Positions 52,586 to 64,000 of a DNA stretch of 64,000 nt are shown piece after piece (positions within the stretch are counted from its first letter, which is position 1; each line of letters opens with the position of its first letter). A program made the position numbers and the translations under genes. Origin of the DNA: Tachypleus tridentatus (taxonomy: Eukaryota > Arthropoda > Merostomata > Xiphosura > Limulidae); assembly GCF_004210375.1 (NCBI RefSeq), contig NC_134837.1:159629310-159693309 (forward strand), written 5' to 3'. Under the pieces are notes generated by a model. The model made no database searches. It was not told the origin of the DNA and saw nothing but the letters and a program-made list of their open reading frames with translations.

Positions 52586-53615
52586 GATTTCTGAGGTTCA
52601 CGCATGTGCTACTTTCGATGAGTTGCAAGATGTTAATTTCGGATATTTTGGGTTTGAAAATCCTTGTGATGTCAAACACCAGCATAATACCTGTAAAAAT
52701 AGCTGGACAGGAGGAAGTGTGTAGGTAGATTGTAAATGACTGACAAACCCATGACGAAAAGTAATTTTTATTCAGGAATATCCTTATTTACTAACTGTCT
52801 TGTAAATACATTGGTTCTATTGATCGTTCTCTTACTTTCGCAGTTTTTCAAAGAGCACTTTCAAGTGTTCTTAATTTCAAGTTCTATTGAAAATTACGTA
52901 AAGTTTTCCATGACTAAAACATTGCCTCTGGTGGAATACATCAAGATTAAACAAATGGCTGTCAAATTTAAATTGTCATTAAGTTCGATTTCGTTATCCT
53001 TGCTTTCTAAATCTTAGGTTTCTTTGTGTAAACTCGACGATTTAACTTTTTCATATTGCAAAGAGTGTGCAGTTTCTTGTATATTCTAGTTCAAATATAT
53101 ATTTAATTTTCATATACTATTTGCTTTTAATTGACAGGAAAGTAAATTTAGTGTACATAATAGGTTGTTATGATATTAGTACGTGACCGAAAAAGACAGA
53201 CACAACGATACACAGCATTTATACCATTACTTTCTATTCCACTGAAGAATGGTCATCCCAACCTGAAACTTTGTGAACGTTAAAACAGCTATTTAACATT
53301 AGCCATTTTTCATAGTATAACTTTTCCACTTTTTGTCTATCTTTTCAGGATGGAAAGTGACTTTTTGTTGATGAAAATACTGGAAAGTTTTGAAAGAAAA
53401 AAAGGAATTAAATGTCAGACACTTGGGAAAATATAAAGGGCACATCTATATTTATTTTAAACAATATTTTTTTTTCCGAGGTGGAGGATAACTTTTGCAT
53501 CTTTTTCCGCTCACTATTTCTCGCTTTTAATTTCAATTGACAAAATTAAAAGTTCTATCTTTACCACCTTAAACAATGACCAAATATATTCGTGACAATA
53601 TATAAAAAATGTAGC

Positions 53616-53621
53616 AATAAA
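53616..53621 (+). other. Candidate polyadenylation signal
   Basis: AATAAA about 1.3 kb after the PDE2A stop, apparently the first perfect hexamer downstream. Others follow (for example 54122). Which one is used cannot be told from sequence alone. Confidence 0.25.
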
Positions 53622-55687
53622 AATTTAATGAATGTAGTATTGAAAAATAAGTCCTTTTTGTTGGACTTGATTTAGTAAAGTGAAATAATGAATAGCTCTG
53701 TTATAATCATCTTAAACAATGACTGAATGTGATGAAACCTTCAAAAGGAAGTAAGTTTCATTACAAAATACATTACACTTTATCTACACTATCTTGAACA
53801 ATGAAGATCATTCTTTTCTCTCCCAAATAAATGAAAAAAGAAATACAAAAACCACACTGTATCATTGTTATAAGATGGTATTTCAATTGTGTATTACATT
53901 CGTAATATCAACTTGAACAAATATTACTGATGTGGAGTTTCGTTGTTTTATAAGCTACAATACATTATATATGGTTCATCCTCCTTACATAGTAATGTGC
54001 CATACTCATTTATTATAAACATTAACTTCACAGTTATTCAGATATTGTAAAATTTGTAATACGTTACAATATTTTTAATAATGTTGATACACTTGTACAA
54101 AAATTAATAGTCAATGGATCTAATAAAGACATTTTAAATAAAATTTGTTCTGTTATAAGTACAAAAATGTATTTAAGTACAAAGAAAGTAAAATCGGAGA
54201 AATTCTAAAAATCGTTAAAAATTATTTTTAGTTAAAAATAAGGTCATTTAAGAACTTTGCACAACTTTATGCGGAAGTACACCTTAAGCCACGTGAAAAG
54301 CACGACAGCCATAAGAAACTATCACTTTACTAATGTCGTTAATTAGTGCCTCTACCATATTGGGGGTAGGAATGCTAACTTCAAGAGGTAACTTTTATTT
54401 TACTTACCCCCAAAGGGTAGTACCTCATCTTCGTTTATTTTCACTGTATTTTTCATTTTTTTTTCTGATTTGAACTTGGGAGAACAGTCACCTTCCCACA
54501 ACTGTCTGCAGGCTGTGAAGTGTGATATAGATGTGGGCTTGAGCACTCGCATCTCACTCTCCTAATTTTTAAAATCTTGTGTGAGACTAGCGACTTGGAG
54601 GTCAAGACTAATAGACGATGTATCCCCACTGCAATGCGGGTACTACTTCCTCAGTAACCTCTAAAACCTAGAATACACTTTATAATCCCATGTTGTAGCT
54701 TGTACCCGAGGATCCTTTTCAAAAATATGCAGCGTATTTTATTTCATATTAATGTTTTGTTTATTGCTTAAATTTATGGTTATAATAAATAAATGTATAT
54801 AGTGGTCAGTTCTATTCAATACAAGATTGTATATCTGGATTGTTTTTAAGTTTCTTATAGTAATTTTAAAAAATGAGTTGTTACTACTTTGTAATACATA
54901 ATATTATATTCCATCAATAGGTATTCGGTTAATTAACAGGTCTCCATAATAATAAAGACAAAATCGGGGAAGTTAACATTAATATTGGTGAGCAGTAACT
55001 CTCAATATCAAGAAAAACTGTGGCTGAACCAAACTAGATAATCGATCCAGGTTTGGCATAACTTTGCATTCCAAAAGCAAACAATTATATTAAATTCTCG
55101 ATATATTTAATAGAGAATAAACCTCTATACTGTTATTGCAGTAACTATTGTAAATAGGTGAGTTTAAACAAAGCTTGCACCACAACATTCTCTAAGTCGC
55201 AGATTTCAACTAAAACGTTCAACGTTTCTGCATATATTTTATAATAACCAAAGTATCGAGAAATAAAATATTCAGCTGCTACGTGCTGTTGCTTCTCGAT
55301 CAGTTTCAAGTAGTGTTTGTGGGATGGTCAGGAACTAGGAGGCCTCGTTCTCCTTCCTCGATGATATGTTTATTTACACCACACGATCAATGTTCGTAAA
55401 CTATACGGGTAGTTCTACTGGTCGTTCTTCTCTTTCCAAGGTCATGTCCATAAATGTAAAACTTGTAGCATTTAGTATGCTTTTCTTTACCACTTCTCTT
55501 AATTTGACCGTGTAAAAGTCTTGTACTTCACAAACAGTTCAGTTGCTAGGTGACAAAATTAACACTCCTCTACTTGATACAGTTATCAGGCTCGTATTTT
55601 ATACGAATATGCTTTTAGTATCTTAACCTAAAGTGATATTTATAGGTGCTAGCTATGTGTGAACTTTGGTTTTGTTTCATTTTCTTA

Positions 55688-55799
55688 TGCCTCGGCATAG
55701 TCAAGTCGTTAGGACGTTCAGATTTGCAATCTGAGAGTCACGGGTTCGAATCCCTGTTCCACCACGCATGCTCGCCCTTTCACCTGTGGGGTCGTTAAA
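55688..55799 (+). mobile_element. tRNA-derived SINE (group 1), head only
   Basis: GGCATAGTCAAGTCGTTAGG, then GCAATCTGAGAGTCACGGG and TTCGAATCCCTGTTCCACCA look very tRNA-like. CGCATGCTCGCCCTTTCACC is the start of the group-1 body, so this is a 3'-truncated SINE and not a functional tRNA gene. Confidence 0.85.
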
Positions 55800-56589
55800 G
55801 GGTTGGTTTGTGGAATTTGTAGCCGAACTGAATGTGCAGGGAAGTTCTGCGTGTACAACTCTGAGAAAAAAGATCGTTACTCTTCATGTTTCTCGATCTA
55901 TTTTGATTAAACCAGTTCTGTTTATTCTGGGCTATAAGTGTTTATGCCTGAATTAGAGAAGTATTTTATAATTACAACATTTCAGGATTTTCTTACTTCT
56001 GAGTGTCGAATATGATATTCCGTAGAAACAAAATTGCAGATTATTACATTTAATGCCTAAATGTACGAAAATCCGACAGGAGGAAGCTTAACCAATCTCT
56101 GATTTAAAGTGGATTGCTTTGAACACGTGACGCAACTGCTTTGCCATTTCTGCGAAGTTTCTTGACTCGACTGCAACATCTCTTTACATTTGACCCACTG
56201 TCCCGGTCTTGCAACAAAATTCTTGGAGAATGAACACTACCAAAAATCTTTATGGAGATTTATCCTTATCTTTGTGCTTGTTTTCTGCGTTTTCAAGAGG
56301 GAGGGGGGAGTATAGTCTCCTTTAAAGTATCTGCAAAATTTTTAAGGTAAAACACAAGTTCATTACAAGCGAATCGAATAGAAAGCACATTATGGACTTG
56401 GAGTTCACTTTTACTTGTAAACTTTCGCTGGATCTGTTGGGCTTTCATCAAAAATATGCAAGTTACCTCTTCAAAAATAATATAAATAATCAAAGTTCAT
56501 ATCTCCTTAATTATCGGTGTATTTTTTAATATCGTCAGTGTGTTTGTAAAGACAGAGAGCAGTTGCACCATTATTTCAGTTCATCATAA

Positions 56590-56773
56590 TAAGGCAGCTA
56601 GTTATTCTCACCCACCGCCAACTCTTGGGCTACTCTTTTACCAACGAATAGTGGGACTGACCGTCACATTATAATGCCCCCATGGCTGAAAGGGTGAGCA
56701 TGTGGGTGCGAGGGGGATTCGAACCCACTACCCTCGGATAACTAGTCGAGTGTCTTAACCACCTGGTCATGGT
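56590..56773 (-). mobile_element. tRNA-derived SINE (group 1), 3'-truncated
   Basis: AAGGCAGCTAGTTATTCTCA, CTTGGGCTACTCTTTTACC, AAGGGTGAGCATGTGGGTGC, and the head ATTCGAACCCACTACCC and ACCTGGTCATGG. The outer part of the body is missing. Confidence 0.92.
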
Positions 56774-59148
56774 TTAATAGGTGGGGGGGTAGTTATTACC
56801 ATAATTTTCACATATAAACCTTTTTCAATTCATTAGCAATTGTTTAAAATGACTAAAGTCTTTAAGGAACTTTATATGTTTTATTGATATTCATACCGAA
56901 AAAAGTATTTTAATACGGACACTTTTGCAACATTGTGTGTGTGTGTGTGTGTGTGTGTTTATATAAATAAAACAAATTTAGATCTAAAAGTATTTCTTGT
57001 CAAAATGTTTAGTGCTACTTTATAACTTACTGAACGTCCACTAAATCAGAAATATTACCCCAATAATTGGAATGTTCAAACAACAAGAAATATATTTCAA
57101 TGTGACCTAGTGGTTGAATTCAGTTTACATCTAAATATCTACAATACCAACAAACAAACATACTTATAAAGCCAAGTGACAGATACTGAATATTTAATAA
57201 CTTTTTAATAGCATTCTTTGTTGCAATAAATTGGAAGGTTTCTAAAAATACTGCTTTTTATAGAGTTCATATTAAGAAGTGTATGTATGTATAAGTGATA
57301 AGTTCTTCAATACTTTGGTATTTGTCTAAACATGAAGTTTATTTCAAATAATTTGAATTTTCTTAACAGACCTTCAGAAAAAAAATGCATGATTACAAGA
57401 GAACAGTGGATACCTTATAGACTACCTAGAGTGCAAGTTCAGGAAATAATGGGATCATGAGAATGATTGATTTAAAAGCATCAATCTTAATTTGCTATGT
57501 TTAAAGAGAACATTTTACTGTTTTGTTTTTGGCAATAACTGAACCTACTATCCTTTGTACTGTCACGTGACGTTGCATGTTTAATTAGGTAATAATGTGT
57601 ACATGTACTGATATGTATTTGTTATACTTGTATTAATAGTATATAAGGTATAATTTGATCATATTTTAAAACTTGGTGATAATATTTTTTAATTTTATTT
57701 TCAATTGAAAGTACATGAAGAAAGTTGGTGTTTACTAAATTTCAAATACTTGATGTGTTAACAACAAACATGGAAATGTCTTTTAAAGGCTTTTCCCATA
57801 TATTTAAGAGCTTGAAGGTAGCTAAAGCTCATATTTTTTATTTCGCTTAAATGTTGAATTTAAAGGAGAAAAATAATTACATGACTAATAAAACTGAAAA
57901 ACTAAAAAGAAGTGCCTTTCATTGTCTTAACTTCTAAAGATCATGAATTATTGTTTTTCAGTAACTAATACTGGAGAATGTATAGCTACCAGTAATGTTG
58001 CTAATACACATTAGTTTACATTGAAATCTGTATTTCCAACAATTGACACAATAGAACTAACAGCATCATAACTGTTTAGTGGATTAGACAGCTGTAAGAG
58101 GGGAGATTTCTACACCTAATTAAAAGATAAATCTTGGATGTTACTTGGATATTATTAGAAGTGAATATTGAAAATGTTTCAATTTACTGTAAGTTTATGG
58201 GAAGCCTGTTTAATTAAAAACTGCCATACAAGCAGTAAAAAGACAAGGAAAAAAAACATAAGCATAGTTATTCAGTGTAATGTTTCATAGAACAAAGGTT
58301 ACTGTGAAGACGTTGTTGAAAAATGGGTTTTCTTATAATGAACCTTTAATTTTGCTTATAGAAACTAAATCAAATATATTGTAAAATAAACATGAGGGTT
58401 AAAATGGAAGATGAAAATTTTCCTTTAAACTGTAAGAATAAAACTACATATAGGGTTATATTACAATAAATCTTGCTATATTAATAGCATGTATAATAGT
58501 GTCAAAAATGTATATTTTAGAATGCTAATTTATACAGAAATCTACTGAATGAGTTTGATAACCACATTTCTTACAAATATTTAAATATTGTTCTATCTAC
58601 TGGCAAATATAATGGTTTTCTATAAATTCTTCCATGTTTCACTTTAAAACATACTAACATTAGTTAAAATACTGTACCACCTGTATTTCTTGTTGTTTTT
58701 AACTCTCCATATAGTTAATTTTGGGTGGCACTTAGTTTATTACTCAATATTGTACAGCAGATGAACTTTATATTGCAGATTCCTTTTCCCTTCACAAATT
58801 GTTAAATTTCACCATTGTTGAAAGGGGAAAAACCTTGTAACATAATCATTAAATAGCTAATCCACTTTATATCACATATCAGGCACAATTCCATAATATT
58901 TACATGTTTAAATTAATGTAGGTTACTACGAGGTAAAGTAAGGACTACAACAAAATTACTTTCACTATTATGAGTCCCAACTATATTTGTATGTTATGAT
59001 AAACCTTGAATAGGTGCAGTGAATCAAAGAAAATCTTAAGCCTCTATGCCACAGATTGCATTAAAATTAAAAATAATTTGTATAATAAATACAGATTTTC
59101 ATATTATGTATTTATTTCCTGTTTAATGTTTTAAACTTTTTTTCTTCT
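56774..59148. other. Intergenic AT-rich DNA with a (TG)n microsatellite
   Basis: A pure TG run lies at about 56934-56958. At 57370-57460 a strong acceptor-like site precedes 30 open codons (see findings). No gene is called. Confidence 0.5.
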
Positions 59149-59575
59149 GACAAGTTTCTATTTAAAATGTTGAATGATATTTTTGCTTCTATTCAGGTAA
59201 TATGAATCGCATGGCAATTTCTAATTTTCAAAGTTGCTCTAGTTAGTAGTTCTACGGCTAAAATTTGAAAGTTTTTATTGTGCTTCTGACAGTTTCTATT
59301 TAAAATGTTGAATGATATTTTTGCTTCTATTCAGGTAATATGAATCGCATGGTAATTTCTAATTTTCAAAGTTGCTCTAGTTAGTAGTTCTAATGGCTAA
59401 AATTTGAAAGTTTTTATTGTGCTTCTGACAGTTTCTATTTAAAATGTTGAATGATATTTTTGCTTCTATTCAGGTAATATGAATCGCATGGTAATTTCTA
59501 ATTTTCAAAGTTGCTCTAGTTAGTAGTTCTACGGCTAAAATTTGAAAGTTTTTATTGTGCTTCTGACAGTTTCTA
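59149..59575. repeat. Tandem repeat, about 139-bp unit, three copies
   Basis: GACAGTTTCTATTTAAAATG-type starts occur at 59149, 59288 and 59427, and a partial fourth start at 59565. Spacing is 139, 139 and 138 bp. The copies are almost identical (for example GGCAATTTC against GGTAATTTC, and CTACGGC against CTAATGGC), so the expansion is recent. Confidence 0.95.
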
Positions 59576-61496
59576 TTACCACTCTGCAACTTATTTGTAG
59601 TTTTGTATAACACCTTTTTTCCCTTTTGTCTCATTCAGGTTTTAAGTTATAATTTTAAATAACTTTAACACTAAGAATGTTTACAAAGAGTTGTATTTGA
59701 CTGTCAATATTAATTTTTCTCAGATCTCAAATTTTTTGAGTTACATTTAATATAGTAAGTAATGTATAAAAAGAAACCATCTAAATTTTAACACCTCAAT
59801 AGTAATGTCAGGGTCTGGAATAATATATTGGTTGCAATATCACCACACTACATTTATCTCAATTTATGTTTGTGAATAAAGTGAATTATTTCACTTATTA
59901 TTCCACATTATGCAAAATATTTGTTTCCTAAACTGGGTAACACTAAGAAAGTATTGTGATATGTTAATGCAGACAAATGGGGGATATATATATAAATCAT
60001 TATTGGCTTATACCTGCAGATAGTTTCATTTGTTTAATTGTATAATAGATTAATGTTAAAAAGACATTGATCAAAGACATGTACTAGATGCATGTGTTGC
60101 TTATTTTGATATGGTATTTATATTACTGGATTTTAAAATGTATGAAAAATCCAGTTGTATAAGATAATACTTTGAAACATGCATGCACACATATCATTAT
60201 ATACTTTTGTAAAGAACAAATGTAATGTTCTACCACTTTATATGTATATAGCTATAAATTTTTTATTAAAAGGTTTAATGTTATGTAAACATTTGTATGT
60301 AATTGGTGTTCAATTTTGTTACTAAAATCCCCTATCTTCCTTATTTCTCACTTCTGTTGTCACTATTTCTGTGGAAATAGTTATTTAATTTTAGTCCTGA
60401 TTGTTTTACTAAATGTTTCAGATTACAAACATGTATCGTCTAAACACAAGTTTGAGAATCGATGCACATTCCATGTGATAACAGATTGTCAGTTTCATCT
60501 TGTATTATTGCAGCAAGACTAAATATGCACAAGTTATCAAACTTTCTCGTATCTTTCTTACTGTTTTAACTGTTCAAATATATCTAGGCCTGAACCTAAT
60601 TACTCAAAAGTTAACTACAGTGTAGGAAGGGTTTAATAGGAAAATGCCCAGTGAAGAGTGAAAAAGTTTATCCTGTTGTGGTTCACAGGAATCTTCACAT
60701 TATTAATTTAGTTTAGTAATAACGTAGAAGAAATGGTAGATTAACCACTCTCTCCTGGGGTGTTAAACCAGAAAATGTGGAACTGGTTTCAAGAATATAT
60801 ATAGGCTAGTACTACAAATATTTTATATGCTAGAGTAAATCACATGGACTTTAGGATCTTCTATGCTCAAAACTCTAGCATCACCAATATCTGCATTATC
60901 ATTCTGATCAATTGTAGAAAATAAAGTGCTATGTCAGAGACAAATACTTTTATTTGTTAGTAACCAGCAATAATTCAGCCTTACAATGCAATGACTGCAT
61001 CAAGCACATAGCAACAGAAACCAAGTTCGTATGTGCTAGCAGTAATGCAGTTTTTAGTTTTTATGGTATACATGGGCTAATGATGTAGAAAGTGTAATTT
61101 AGGAAGAGCTAATTGTTAAGTATAAGACACTGATAATGGCATTCAAAAAAAAAATGATCACAGTAACGTAATTCCATAAAGAATACTGCCCAGACTTAGT
61201 TGTGAGGAGAAAATATAAGTTGGTCACTAAAGTTGAATCCTAGGCTTAGTTTAATATGTTAGAAATGAAAAGGTTAGGTGATTGGATGTATGGGATTAGT
61301 TCAAATGTGAAGAAAGATTGAGAAATGGATAGCTTACACCTAAATAAGAAAAGGTCTGGCTTGTTCGAAAGAGCTATTAACTGAACTAAACAATGGTGAA
61401 GGCCACAGTAGTGAAGAATAAATGAAATTTAGGATGAAAATACAAAATGTAGTTTTAATTTGAGCCAAACTGTTATTAATGAAAGGCAGGTTTGTC
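59576..61496. other. Intergenic AT-rich DNA, nothing recognised
   Basis: No SINE, transposon or coding signal identified. The only open frame of note (60316-60522) lacks motifs. Confidence 0.5.
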
Positions 61497-61722
61497 TGTT
61501 TTGACCAGACTACTAATTTAGTAGTGAAAGACTAAAAGAAAGCCTGGTCATCATCATCTACCACCAACTTTAGGGATACTCTCTTTACCCATGAATAATG
61601 CAACTGACCATCACATAAATAATGCCCCTATAATTGAAAGGGTGACCATGTTTGGTGAGATGGGATTTGGAACCTGTGACTCTCATACTGTGCCCAAGCT
61701 ACCTGGCCATGCTGGGCCTGCA
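61497..61722 (-). mobile_element. tRNA-derived SINE (group 1), strongly diverged
   Basis: ACTAATTTAGTAGTGAAAGA, TTTACCCATGAATAATGCAA, AAAGGGTGACCATGTTTGG and TGGCCATGCTGGGCC keep group-1 order with many substitutions. Confidence 0.8.
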
Positions 61723-61764
61723 AGGCTAAACTGATGGCTTTAGAACACCAGTTGGTGTTGATGT

Positions 61765-61850
61765 TGAAACACAAGGCTACACAATGGGGTTATCAGGCCT
61801 TATATTTCAGCACTGCAAATCTGTAGACTTGCTGCTTACCCACAAATGTT
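61765..61850 (-). mobile_element. tRNA-derived SINE (group 2), relic
   Basis: AAACACAAGGCTACACAATG followed by GCACTGCAAATCTGTAGACT resembles a minus-strand group-2 copy. The B box is not clear. Confidence 0.35.
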
Positions 61851-64000
61851 TGAACAGAGAATTGTGATGCAATGAGAAGAACTGAAACCTGACTGCTATT
61901 ATTATAATTGTCTACATGTAGAGTTACAGATTTAATAGGGAACTAAATACAGGAGGAGTAACTTTATATGTAAGACATGAGTTATAGTGCTGCTCTAGAC
62001 AAGCAATCTGTTCATTGTTAGATATTCATCTACCCAGAAGCCAGAATTTAAAACACAGAAAAGATTGCTTGTCCTTAGTCTCTGTCCGTCTGTCTGTGTA
62101 GAAGGTTGAATATGTTATATTGGAGCCTTATTGCATCATTGTATCTCAGAATGGCTGGTATGGGTATTTCCAATAAATGTTTTCTCAGATTGTGTTGATT
62201 TTTTTAATTTGTAGTAATATCTTGTTTAATTACTTTTCATGTGTTTTTGTTGGCTTTGTGTGTAGTAGTTTAAATTTGTTTGTATCTGATAAGATATTGT
62301 TCATTAAATTCTTGCCATTAATTCACTTGTACTCTGGAAGACAAAAAATTTGCATATTGTTTCACACATTTCCAGTGCATGCATAAAATGTCCACTTCGA
62401 ATTACAAAACATTTTTATAGTCTATTAACAAATACAAACAAATGGTTTGTAAATAAAGAGCCATCTTCTATGCTTGTATAAAATTTTCTAAAAAACACTT
62501 GAATTAAAAGGCAAAAGAAACTATTTGGCCTATCAAGCTATTTATTTTTTTAATCTTAAAATTTGCATACAAAACTACAAAATTTGATATAAAAATTAAA
62601 GCTGCATTGGTTGGAATCATAAGTGCCTATAATTGATAATTCTTAAAAAACACTGAAAGTTCATAATATTCTGTATATTCAATACTAAATAACATCGTAA
62701 ATCATTAAAAGAACCTCACAATTTTTAATTAGATACCACAGAATTATTATTACATCAATAAAATACATATATATGCCATTAAGTTGCCAAATATTCAACT
62801 CGAACATTAAAATTATGTACTTTAGTTACTTTTTGTTTTATATTATTGTTGACACCAGTTGTATAAATAAACCTCAAAATACACAGCAAATATCAGCCTG
62901 TTGTGTTATCTAATTATTTGTACATTAAAAATCCTGAAAATCACAAAACGTTACACACAGCTCCGTAAATAAACATAAAACTTAAATGGCAAAAGCATAA
63001 GCATCAGTAGTTCCCTTTGAATTACTGGAAAGAAGAAAACAACAAATTAGGAGCCTAATATATTCTTTATATTACCAATATAAAAAACAGAAAGAATTTT
63101 GGATGACACTGAATATATTGCAAAAACAAAACATGGGTATACAATTATTTTGTATACAAGATTAGTACAGTTTTATCAAAAGATACTTCCGAATATAAGT
63201 ATTTTCCGATTTACAAAATTGTTATATAATTAGACCATAAGTTTAATTAATAAGCTAAGTGCATATGATATATATATATATATATATATAGTGTAAATGC
63301 AACATAAAACAAGTTTACTATTTCATACGAATGTATGGTAAAACTCTTGGCACCTTCAGCATGAGGAAAAATAGTATGTTACTCTCACGGTTTATAATAA
63401 CAATTTTGAAATTTATATGCAAAGGTAAATTAACTATCCCATTAATTTAAATATATTCCTATATGAAACTTTCAAAAATTTTTACTGTAGAGTTTATAAA
63501 TTTAAATTTTTCTTTAACAGTTTAGAATACCCATTATCCTATATAAATGCATTCTCCACTATTCTTTACTGTTCTGTCTAGAGATACATTTGCTTTGTAG
63601 GGCTATCAAAATTCATTCAGAGAAAATTATTGATAACAATACTAAAAATCCATAACTTCAGAAATGCCCGTAGTGATATTCCCATAACCAAAACACTGGT
63701 TATTTTACTGTTAATCAATCACTTATTACTTTTAAAAAGTAAACATGTATGAATTTCCAAGCAAATCTTGAGTAAAATATATTGTAAATTTCTTGAAAAC
63801 TTAACAAAAATAAATTTTAAACTGAAACTTAGAGATTTTACTTTTTCTGTGTGTCATAGCCATCACAGTTGTGAAATATCATCTATGCTTATGGCTATTG
63901 GAGAAAATTATCCAGTTCCTAAATTTACTTTGCCCTAAACATCTTTAAAAAAATGTACTAGCTCTATCTGCATGTTCATGTTATATTAAATATTAAATTT
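61851..64000. other. Intergenic AT-rich DNA to the window end, with an (AT)n run
   Basis: An AT microsatellite lies at about 63266-63290. The rest is AT-rich with no coding or repeat signal that I can support. It may include the 3' UTR of a gene beyond the right edge, but nothing shows this. Confidence 0.45.

Larger units (their letters stand above)
52318..55687 (+). other. Probable PDE2A 3' UTR and downstream intergenic DNA
   Basis: No coding exon recognised after the stop. It contains a group-2 SINE relic (52463-52585) and several AATAAA motifs. At 54360-54420 a short inverted pair (TTGGGGGTA and TACCCCCAA) flanks about 36 bp. A less AT-rich patch at 54470-54700 has no recognised content. 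Confidence 0.45.

Noticed and set aside
54360-54425. Short inverted repeat TTGGGGGTA / TACCCCCAA as a possible regulatory hairpin
   Set aside because: Only nine paired bases with a loop of about 36 bases. Such pairs are expected by chance in 64 kb.
55688-55760. tRNA-like sequence with a good B box and CCA-like end
   Set aside because: It is followed by the group-1 SINE body, and its A-box region and arms are not a clean tRNA fold, so it is a SINE head.
1-64000. CRISPR arrays, operons, bacterial promoters or terminators
   Set aside because: Spliced exons, SINEs, LINE and LTR elements show a eukaryotic nuclear genome. The tandem arrays have no unique spacers.

Overview
This is a eukaryotic, AT-rich, intron-rich window dominated by repeats. 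The best reading is an arthropod, probably a horseshoe crab (Xiphosura). The reasons are a host gene split into many short, conserved exons by kilobase-sized introns, and more than twenty copies of tRNA-derived SINEs of a type I associate with Limulus/Tachypleus-like genomes. That taxon is a recollection, not something computed here.

One host gene spans most of the window on the + strand: an orthologue of the cGMP-stimulated dual-specificity phosphodiesterase PDE2A. I placed 21 exons from 5083 to 52317 by splice sites, codon phase and collinearity with the vertebrate protein. A 22nd, a 13-nt microexon, is proposed because the phases require an exon of that length class. They run from the middle of GAF-A, through the GAF-A/GAF-B linker and GAF-B, to the whole HD-type catalytic domain and the stop codon. 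The N-terminus, the start of GAF-A and the promoter lie upstream. All metal-binding residues and the purine-selecting glutamine are present. The NKxxF..DE-type signature is intact in GAF-B and broken in GAF-A.

Layout: 1-3745 is a satellite of about 66-bp monomers with a higher-order pattern. 4329-4803 is a pair of SINEs in opposite orientation. 5712-9352 is a decayed Ty3/Gypsy-type LTR retrotransposon on the minus strand with two diverged LTRs. 10930-11950 is a 21-bp minisatellite. 17505-19003 is a broken Tc1-type transposon with matching terminal inverted repeats. 33380-34830 is an inverted-repeat-bounded unit holding a broken, apparently spliced gene on the minus strand. 42501-42808 is a 7-copy hairpin-forming tandem repeat. 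48865-51389 is a 5'-truncated jockey-type LINE in the last intron. 59149-59575 is a tandem repeat of about 139 bp downstream of the gene.

From 52318 to the end there is 3' UTR, intergenic AT-rich DNA and scattered SINEs, with no further gene that I can support. No genuine tRNA, rRNA or CRISPR array was seen. The tRNA-like stretches are SINE heads.
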